DNA from: Bryobacterales bacterium
Lineage (GTDB): Bacteria > Acidobacteriota > Terriglobia > Bryobacterales > Bryobacteraceae
DNA length: 62,480 nt
Direction: 5' to 3'
Assembly (NCBI GenBank): GCA_016789905.1
Contig: JAEUQC010000039.1
Coordinates: forward strand, 1-62,480
Positions 57,801-62,480 of the stretch are shown in pieces (the stretch's first letter is position 1; every line of letters starts with the position of its first letter). A program made the translations under genes and the position numbers. Below the pieces are notes generated by a model that worked only from the letters and a program-made list of their open reading frames with translations, made no database searches and was not told the origin of the DNA.

Positions 57801-58442
57801 CACCGCTTCAATAGAGGGCGCGTTTACTGCAACCCAACTTTGGCTCAGCGCACGCGTCGTATTCGCGGAGACACCATCCAAATTAGTTCCGTATCCGGCC
57901 GCCTGACCGCCGCCGAGAATGAAACCGTTGTCGCCACCCACGTTCTTGGCTTCTGGCGTAAGAGACGCCAAATCAAATGGGCTTCGCATGGCGCCACCGA
58001 CGACGAGCGGAAGTTCGTCGACAAGCTTGTTGTCGATCGTCACGCTCGTTTTTGCGTTCTCCGTGGAGAGCGCGAGCGCGCTTGCCGAAACCTCGACTGC
58101 TTGCACAGACGTACCGACTTCCAGCGTGGCGTCCGCGCGAACAGTGGCCGAAGCGTTAAGGATGATGCCAGTAATGCTGGCCGGCCGAAAGCCTTGCTTT
58201 TCGACCCGGACTGAATAGGTGCCTACCTGGAGTTGGGGAACCGTGTAGTCCCCGCTGTCGTTGGACGGCGCGGTGGAGGAAACACCGGTTAGGGTGTTTG
58301 TAAGAACGATTTTTGCATCGGTGATGACGGCGCCGGAGGCGTCGCGGACCGTGCCAGTTATCGTGCCGCGTTCGGACTGCGCAAATAACGAAATCGCGCA
58401 GGCGACAAAACATAGCGCTACCTGACGCTCTACTTTTGGCAT
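54894..58442 (-). CDS. TonB-dependent receptor with carboxypeptidase-regulatory domain
   Basis: An 1182-residue outer-membrane protein of the acidobacterial type. Signal peptide VALCFVACAISLFAQ; a carboxypeptidase-regulatory domain at about 25-105 (TITGTVRDASGAVITDAKIV, VEKQGFRPASITGIIL); a plug region (about 110-260, with LDGVSANTTR and FTVDTNGFKAEFG); then a long barrel with aromatic repeats ending LNSPRSMQMALKLYF, whose terminal Phe is typical for outer-membrane proteins. Such receptors import plant or microbial oligosaccharides or other large ligands using TonB. The specific ligand is unknown. It has its own strong terminator. Confidence 0.92.
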   Translation of the reverse strand: MPKVERQVALCFVACAISLFAQSERGTITGTVRDASGAVITDAKIVLTNTLTGVSSTAPSNDSGDYTVPQLQVGTYSVRVEKQGFRPASITGIILNASATVRADATLEVGTSVQAVEVSASALALSTENAKTSVTIDNKLVDELPLVVGGAMRSPFDLASLTPEAKNVGGDNGFILGGGQAAGYGTNLDGVSANTTRALSQSWVAVNAPSIEAVTEFTVDTNGFKAEFGQATGGIMSFASKSGTNNLHGSVYEFMRNNALDANNFFNNSRGIARPVYKQHDFGFSAGGPVVIPKLYNGKNKTFFFTSYEAFRNRAGATGTQRTVPTPEMYNGDFRNWVNAAGAQIPIYNPTTQTTNAAGLVTRQPFPNNQIPASMFDPEIVKALGVFRSDTVPTPNNGAAPGTVGYVQNNYLVTQGTVVRPNTKFSVKGDHVFNDKHRISGYWGYNRSYENPGPNGAADLPGLFVNFNDTRRFSDVFRGSWDWNISPTIFNHFYGGGNNWKENHDPPQATVLSGIDWKSRFCAINVADCSQNLVNMNFSNGYSQWGGRANNGSENFIKQFANDVTIIKGKHTIKFGGQALYQFYNGFGRQCVSGCMTFDFKHTGRGQGDTNFTTAGGSPIASMLLGYAADGVAETVRYIGQQWPSYAGFVQTDWRARPNLMINLGIRWETALPPTGENDHWSDFSPTRPNPLAGNLPGALIYAGKGEGREGTRTLADSYFKAFGPRFGMAYTYKDKTVIRASAGLSYGNITTVTGSTHQRGFTLGLNFPDTTNGNQPSYLVRNGLPAWSAPPFINPSFANRDSMPWWQGSEATRPPAFVTWNLSIQRQLSPTMVMETSYNASLGSGLQAGLLNYNQLNPQFLTQYGATLLNSSITSPAAVAAGIRLPYPSFAEPSGLRGTGGWGTQATVGRSLRPYPQYNAIDTGSGGGDHSGHSTYHAGMIRFEKRYSGGLQFQTSYVFSKLLTDADSYWIGGAAMDHFNRGLEKSIGQYDVTHNFKIGTVYDLPFGKGKKFLAGNAVADAIVGGWRVSGIAYYSSGTPLGLGTSNSMPLFSGGLRPIVSSYDGWRAPLKGDSFDPAVDRFVQPANFFPAQPANTFGNQTRYNPNFRQFGNYNENISVSKTFQIKEQIRLDFRAEAFNAFNRVRFGTGSLQIQSNQFGQLTGSGDLLNSPRSMQMALKLYF

Positions 58443-58520
58443 ATTCTAATGACCTCTGATTTTCAACTTGGACCCTAAACCCGCATCCAATGTACGACTG
58501 AAAGTCTGGTGCGAGTGTTT

Positions 58521-58559
58521 GACTGACACTATCACAGTCGGCACCCCCTTTCGAAGGGG
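58521..58559. other. Small inverted repeats in the divergent regulatory gap
   Basis: Between the TonB receptor and DUF1080 genes (128 bases) there are GACTG and CAGTC arms 9 bases apart (58521-58539) and a CCCCTT-TCG-AAGGGG hairpin (58545-58559), the latter 11 bases before the DUF1080 ATG. Their position suggests an operator or a 5' leader hairpin. No consensus promoter was convincing. Confidence 0.25.
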
Positions 58560-58570
58560 ACTGCGATAGG

Positions 58571-59437
58571 ATGGGGCTGCCTATGTCCTTCCTGATTCGT
58601 TTTGCAATTCTGTCAGTCGTTGGCGCCGCCATTCTACCTGCTGCCGACGCGGAGAAGTGGGAGGACCTGTTCAACGGCCGCGATCTGGACGGATGGGTGG
58701 TGAAGATCGCCGGACACGAATTGGGTGACAACTACGGCGAGACGTTCCGTGTGGGAACGGCCGGCGTTATTCAGGTCGCCTACGACAAGTACGATAAGTT
58801 CGGTTCGCGGTTTTCCCACCTTTTCTACAAAAAGCGGTTGTCTCACTACCGGCTCACGCTTGAATACCGTTTCACCGGCGAACAGATGAAAGATGGGCCA
58901 TCCTATGCCCGCCTCAATAGTGGCGTCATGGTCCATTCCCAATCTCCAGAATCGATTCTGAAGGACCAGGATTGGCCAATCTCCGTGGAGGCGCAGTTTC
59001 TCGGAAACGACGGCAAGCTGGCGCGCCCAACCATGAATGTGTGCACTCCGGGGACCGACATAATCATGGACGGCGCCATGGTCAAGCAGCACTGTGTGAA
59101 CTCTTCTTCGAAGGTTTTCTCTGGCGCCGATTGGGTGAAAGTGGAAGTGGAAGTGCGGGGCGGCGAGCGAGTCCGGCATTGGGTGGAAGGGGAAATGGTG
59201 CTGGAGTACACGCGTCCCCAAATCGGCGGAGGTGTGGCGAATCGCTTTGATCCGGCAGTGAAAGTAGACGGCAAGCCGTTGACCGATGGATATATCGGTC
59301 TGCAGTCCGAAAGCCATCCAGTGGAATTCCGTCACGTGCGGTTGCTGAATTTGAAGGGATGCATGGACCGTCGCGCTCTCAACTACAAAGACTATTTCAT
59401 TGAGCCTAACGCCGCCGCCTGCCAATACCGGAAATAG
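58571..59437 (+). CDS. Secreted DUF1080 (3-keto-disaccharide hydrolase type) protein
   Basis: A 288-residue DUF1080 protein with a signal peptide (FAILSVVGAAILPAADA). The conserved opening is EDLFNGRDLDGWVVK, followed by RLTLEYRF and NSGVMVHSQ, and the sandwich ends with PVEFRHVRLLNLKGC. The fold is a concanavalin-like sandwich, known for 3-keto-sugar and glycoside hydrolysis. An extra C-terminal tail, GCMDRRALNYKDY-onwards to ACQY, looks like the Cys-bounded GCxDxxALNY repeat found in secreted proteins. ATG 58583 is an alternative start. It is divergent from the TonB receptor. Confidence 0.82.
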   Translation: MGLPMSFLIRFAILSVVGAAILPAADAEKWEDLFNGRDLDGWVVKIAGHELGDNYGETFRVGTAGVIQVAYDKYDKFGSRFSHLFYKKRLSHYRLTLEYRFTGEQMKDGPSYARLNSGVMVHSQSPESILKDQDWPISVEAQFLGNDGKLARPTMNVCTPGTDIIMDGAMVKQHCVNSSSKVFSGADWVKVEVEVRGGERVRHWVEGEMVLEYTRPQIGGGVANRFDPAVKVDGKPLTDGYIGLQSESHPVEFRHVRLLNLKGCMDRRALNYKDYFIEPNAAACQYRK

Positions 59438-59464
59438 CAAGGACGAAGCCCCGGACGCGATCGC

Positions 59465-60541
59465 CTACGGCTGCCAAATTGTCGCGCCAATAAATCGAAC
59501 CTTTTTCGGGTCGGTATTGTAGTAGTAAACCGTCACAACTTTTCCGTCAGGCCGTTGCACGGAGCGAGGGTACCCGAGGTCCGTGTTGCCCCCATCGGTT
59601 CGCAGGACGACTTCCGCGCTCCAGGTCTTTCCATTGTCCTTGCTCGTCCGGGCGCGTATGCCGAAGGGCGGTCTTCGGTACCCGTACATCAGGGCCAACC
59701 GCCCGTCGCGGAGTTTCAGCAGGCTCGGCGGATTTCCGGCGCCAATCTCGGGCGCGATCGTACCTTCAGCGGTCCACGTCCTGCCATCGTCCAATGACCG
59801 GTAGGCTTCAATGAAACCCTTTTGGCGAACCGCCGTGAACAGCTCCGCAGGTCCCAGCCGCAACGAAGCGGGCATGATGGCATATTGATCTGCCCCGGGT
59901 TCCGGGCCCACCAGTCCTTCCAGCGTCCATGTTTTGCCGCCGTCCCGGGTGCGCGTGCACGCAACGCGACCCTCCTTGCCGTTGCTCTTGCCGAGCGTGG
60001 TGAACAGGAACATGTCGTGTTTACCATTGACGACATAGTCGGTGCGCGCCGCTGTGCCGGGGTGTCCAAAATCAGGAAGCTTGAAGGGGCCGTTCCAGGT
60101 TTTCCCACGATCATACGAATAGTAGAAGCGGGAGGCGCCGGGATTGCCCGACATACGGGCGGTAAACGCAAAGTCCTTGTGGATGAAATTGATCCCGCCT
60201 GGTGCATCGGTAATCGGGCCTCCTTTGCCGCCTGGATAGCTCTGGTACCTGACGCCCGCAGGGAGATCGAGCGATGGCGGCTGCTCCAAAGACCACGTTG
60301 CTCCCCCATCCTTTGAGCGGGCGAGCATCTGGTCCGGCGCGTGCTCCCTGCTGATGGCGTGGCCCTGTTCGCGGAACACAAACGGAGCCGCGTCGAAGCC
60401 GACCAGAATCTCGTTCCCCCAGGACCAGATGCCGTGGTTGGCGGGCCATCCGGCGAAACGGCCCTCCTTTTCATAGACGGTCACGTGCTTGGGTTCTTGG
60501 GCGAAGGCGGAAAGCACCAGTAGAGGAATTAGGAAGCGCAT
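59465..60541 (-). CDS. Exported sialidase-like (BNR/Asp-box) protein
   Basis: A 358-residue protein with a signal peptide (LIPLLVLSAFAQ) and five Asp boxes spaced along a propeller: SKDGGATW, SYDRGKTW, TRDGGKTW, SLDDGRTW and SKDNGKTW. This is the fold of GH33-type sialidases. The Arg triad is partly suggested by positions such as YGYRRPPFGIRAR, but I cannot confirm it, so a sialidase activity is not assured. It lies 2 bases downstream of the M20 peptidase gene, on the same strand. Confidence 0.8.
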   Translation of the reverse strand: MRFLIPLLVLSAFAQEPKHVTVYEKEGRFAGWPANHGIWSWGNEILVGFDAAPFVFREQGHAISREHAPDQMLARSKDGGATWSLEQPPSLDLPAGVRYQSYPGGKGGPITDAPGGINFIHKDFAFTARMSGNPGASRFYYSYDRGKTWNGPFKLPDFGHPGTAARTDYVVNGKHDMFLFTTLGKSNGKEGRVACTRTRDGGKTWTLEGLVGPEPGADQYAIMPASLRLGPAELFTAVRQKGFIEAYRSLDDGRTWTAEGTIAPEIGAGNPPSLLKLRDGRLALMYGYRRPPFGIRARTSKDNGKTWSAEVVLRTDGGNTDLGYPRSVQRPDGKVVTVYYYNTDPKKVRFIGATIWQP

Positions 60542-60543
60542 GA

Positions 60544-61806
60544 TTATTGGGCCAATCTTCGGATAAGCATCGCGGCGCGTTTGGATTGGCGCGGCAAGCT
60601 CTCCACGTCCACTGATTCTCCCACCGCGTGGGCGCCGGTGCCAATCGCGCCGAGGCCGGATAGAGAATCAACGTAGGGCGCGAGGAAAGAAATGTCACCG
60701 GCGCCGCGCATCATCGGGTCGAGTTCGCCAACTTCGGGAATGCCAGCGGCGCGGCTGACTTCGTTCAATAGTTCCAGTAGCCGTTTGTTTCCGGGTGTAG
60801 GAGCCATCGGCGGATAGCCAGTTTCGAACGTCAACTCCGCCGTGGTCCCTGGCAGGTTCTTTGCCGCGATCGCGTACATGCGGTCCTTTACACGGGCGAC
60901 CTGCTCTGGTGAAAGCGCCCGTATCTCCCCTTTGGCAAGGGCATCCGACGGAATGATGTTGTCCTTCCCGTTGACAGTGCCGGTGCCGGAGGGATCGAAC
61001 CTGGCATTGGCGCCTCCCAGCAACATGCCAACGTTAAAAGTCATGTTTGGCTCCCGTAGTGTCTGTTGAAACTCGTTGAGAATTCGGCTGATTTCGTAGA
61101 CGGCGCCGAACCCCATCTGGCCGTTGAAGATTCCGCCGGAATGACCCGCCTTGCCGGTGGTGCGCAATTGCCAGCCAGTGAATCCCCGGCGGGCGGTGGA
61201 CACCATATCCTGCGAAACGCTCCTAATTCCAGTTTCAAAGCAGAGCGCGGCTCGGGCGGCTTTGCCCGCCTCAATGAACGCCGCGCGGCTGACCGATATT
61301 GTGCCCGGTGCTTCCTCGTCTCCGGTGAGGAACACAGTGATCGGGACACCGGCAAGCTGGCCAGTGTCCCGTAGTGCCTTCAACGCGGATAGCATCACCA
61401 CCAGGCCGCCTTTCATATCCGACGTGCCAGGACCTGTTGCCGTTCGCCCTCTTCGTTCCCAGCGCTGGAACGGGCTGGACGGCTCGAACACCGTATCCAT
61501 GTGGCCGATCAACAGAATCGGCTTTCCAACGCCCTTCTGTTCGGCGACAAGGTGTACCCCCCGCTGAATGCTTTCGAGCGGAATGAGGCGCGTTGTGAAA
61601 CCCAGTTCGCGGAGTTCGCCTTCCATTATGGTGGCCACCGCGCGTACACCTGCCGGATGAAAAGTACCGGAATTCTGGTTCACAAGGCGCTCCAGCAGCG
61701 CCTCAGCGGTAGGAACCTGGGCGTCTACCGCTTTCAAAATGGCAATGTCGGGCGTTTGCCCGAAAACCGCGGAAATGGCAAAAAGAACCAACGATAGGCG
61801 AGACAT
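60544..61806 (-). CDS. Exported M20 family metallopeptidase (carboxypeptidase G2-like)
   Basis: ATG 61806 gives 420 residues with a signal peptide (LSLVLFAISAVFGQ). Zinc-site motifs of M20A are LLIGHMDTVFEP, GPGTSDMKGGLVVMLSALKAL, VFLTGDEEAPGT and TGAHAVGESVDVESL. A dimerisation domain lies between about 200 and 310 (GWQLRTTGKAGHSGG). Relatives remove C-terminal glutamate or split small peptides. The frame upstream to 61839 is not needed. It is followed by the sialidase-like gene after 2 bases; the two are probably co-transcribed. Confidence 0.87.
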   Translation of the reverse strand: MSRLSLVLFAISAVFGQTPDIAILKAVDAQVPTAEALLERLVNQNSGTFHPAGVRAVATIMEGELRELGFTTRLIPLESIQRGVHLVAEQKGVGKPILLIGHMDTVFEPSSPFQRWERRGRTATGPGTSDMKGGLVVMLSALKALRDTGQLAGVPITVFLTGDEEAPGTISVSRAAFIEAGKAARAALCFETGIRSVSQDMVSTARRGFTGWQLRTTGKAGHSGGIFNGQMGFGAVYEISRILNEFQQTLREPNMTFNVGMLLGGANARFDPSGTGTVNGKDNIIPSDALAKGEIRALSPEQVARVKDRMYAIAAKNLPGTTAELTFETGYPPMAPTPGNKRLLELLNEVSRAAGIPEVGELDPMMRGAGDISFLAPYVDSLSGLGAIGTGAHAVGESVDVESLPRQSKRAAMLIRRLAQ

Positions 61807-61859
61807 GGCATAGAGGATAGCGCAGGGAGCGCGGAACAAAATCTGATAGGATGCAGGCC

Positions 61860-62480
61860 ATGAACCGCAGAGACTTTGCGTTATCCATCGCGGGCGCAGC
61901 CGGTGCCCCGCAAATCAAAGCCGCCACGGTAAAGGTCCCGTGGTCGCCAGGCATTAAGATGGCCGTACAAATGGGCGGCAACCCCACCGACGAAGACTTG
62001 CAGTTTGCCAATCAAATTGGTGTGCGCTATACCGCTATCACTGTGGACCGCAAGGACGACAGTTACGAGAATTTCCAGCGAATTAAGGCGCGCGTGGAGT
62101 CCGCAGGTCTGCGGGTGTGGAACATCGGCCACGATGGAAACCGAAATCAGGAGGAGATCGTCCTGAACCTGCCCGGGCGTGACGAACGGATCGAGGCGTA
62201 TAAGCAGTATTTGAAAAACTGCGGTAAGGCGGGAATACGCTACGTGACGTACGCCCACATGGGCAACGGCATTTGGCATACGGAGCGAGAGACCACCCGC
62301 GGCAGCGCGCCAGCACGCGGGTACAACATGGCCAAGGGCGGCGAGGGAATTTGGGCGGGCAAAATCTTCAAGGGCCCGCTATCGCATGGCCGCGTCTACA
62401 CAGAGACCGAACTGTGGGACAACTACGAGTATTTCATTCGAAAAGTGGCGCCAGTCGCCGAAGAAAACAACGTATTTATC
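61860..62480 (+). CDS. Mannonate-dehydratase-like TIM-barrel protein, N-terminal part
   Basis: 207 codons run off the right edge of the window. After a leader-like start (MNRRDFALSIAGAAGAP) comes IKMAVQMGGNPTDEDLQF, then GLRVWNIGHDG, and the UxuA-type block YNMAKGGEGIWAGKIFKGP, HGRVYTETELWDNYEYFIR, VAPVAEENN. UxuA enzymes dehydrate D-mannonate to 2-keto-3-deoxygluconate, but exported relatives of uncertain activity are common in acidobacteria. The metal-binding C-terminal half is out of view. It is divergent from the M20 gene by 53 bases. Confidence 0.7.
   Translation, partial: MNRRDFALSIAGAAGAPQIKAATVKVPWSPGIKMAVQMGGNPTDEDLQFANQIGVRYTAITVDRKDDSYENFQRIKARVESAGLRVWNIGHDGNRNQEEIVLNLPGRDERIEAYKQYLKNCGKAGIRYVTYAHMGNGIWHTERETTRGSAPARGYNMAKGGEGIWAGKIFKGPLSHGRVYTETELWDNYEYFIRKVAPVAEENNVFI

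Noticed and set aside
56166..58214. 682-residue plus-strand frame opposite the TonB receptor
   Set aside because: Antisense shadow with no domain, leader or ribosome-binding site; the receptor on the minus strand is unmistakable.

Overview
The window is a gene-dense, high-GC bacterial chromosome segment, almost certainly from an acidobacterium of the Solibacter/Bryobacter type (class Terriglobia, order Bryobacterales). That placement is an inference from family content. It rests on a secreted protein with a C-terminal TIGR03437 domain, a 1182-residue TonB-dependent receptor with an N-terminal carboxypeptidase-regulatory domain, DUF1080, DUF4412 and DUF2339 proteins, and a PSMA-like M28 peptidase. 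No rRNA, tRNA, CRISPR array or phage module was seen.

Layout. 1-1.1 kb: end of a thioredoxin-fold gene and two small membrane proteins. 1.3-5.1 kb: eno, gpmI, a queuosine-precursor transporter and rpsU. 5.2-9.8 kb: a GT-C type membrane glycosyltransferase, an N-acyl-D-amino-acid deacylase-like amidohydrolase, and a carboxypeptidase-regulatory-like gene broken by one in-frame TGA. 9.8-13.8 kb: a membrane-anchored MutS-like ATPase, a leucine-rich-repeat protein, a DUF4412 protein and a PH-domain protein. 13.8-17.0 kb: a tightly overlapped SDR / sugar-binding lipoprotein / GAF / Ldh-type dehydrogenase cassette. 17.0-17.7 kb: a non-coding stretch holding what looks like an ECF sigma-factor remnant. 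18.3-22.2 kb: xseB-ispA-tlyA-nadK plus a dicarboxylate symporter. 22.2-25.3 kb (minus strand): hemQ and a DUF2339 membrane protein. 25.4-29.0 kb: a TIGR03437 protein and an unknown partner. 29.0-34.7 kb: yceD-rpmF-plsX, dsbD and the M28 peptidase. 34.8-35.3 kb: relic of an IS4-family transposase. 35.4-38.9 kb: garD, a GNAT acetyltransferase and a sulfatase. 39.0-43.3 kb: rimO-yacG-pgpA-NHL protein-cinA. 43.2-46.7 kb (minus strand): a hybrid sensor kinase and a POTRA-only protein. 46.8-50.2 kb: lpd-lipB-E2 acyltransferase. 50.3-54.7 kb: a double alpha/beta hydrolase, a tandem pair of unrecognised paralogous secreted proteins and a DinB-like protein. 54.9-62.5 kb: a TonB receptor, DUF1080 protein, sialidase-like protein, M20 peptidase and the start of a mannonate-dehydratase-like gene.

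How the genes work together. The housekeeping blocks cover lower glycolysis, isoprenoid and NADP synthesis, phospholipid initiation, ribosome maturation and 2-oxoacid dehydrogenase lipoylation. Between them lie genes for extracellular polymer degradation (sulfatase, sialidase, DUF1080, esterase, galactarate and mannonate dehydratases, TonB receptor), which fits an oligotrophic soil or sediment heterotroph. The points most worth a second look are the in-frame TGA at 9101, the IS4 relic at 34.8-35.3 kb, the membrane MutS homologue, the POTRA protein lacking a barrel, the tandem paralogues at 52.3-54.2 kb, and a shift from a C-rich to a G-rich plus strand across the window. I did not find one clear-cut new defence or mobile system.
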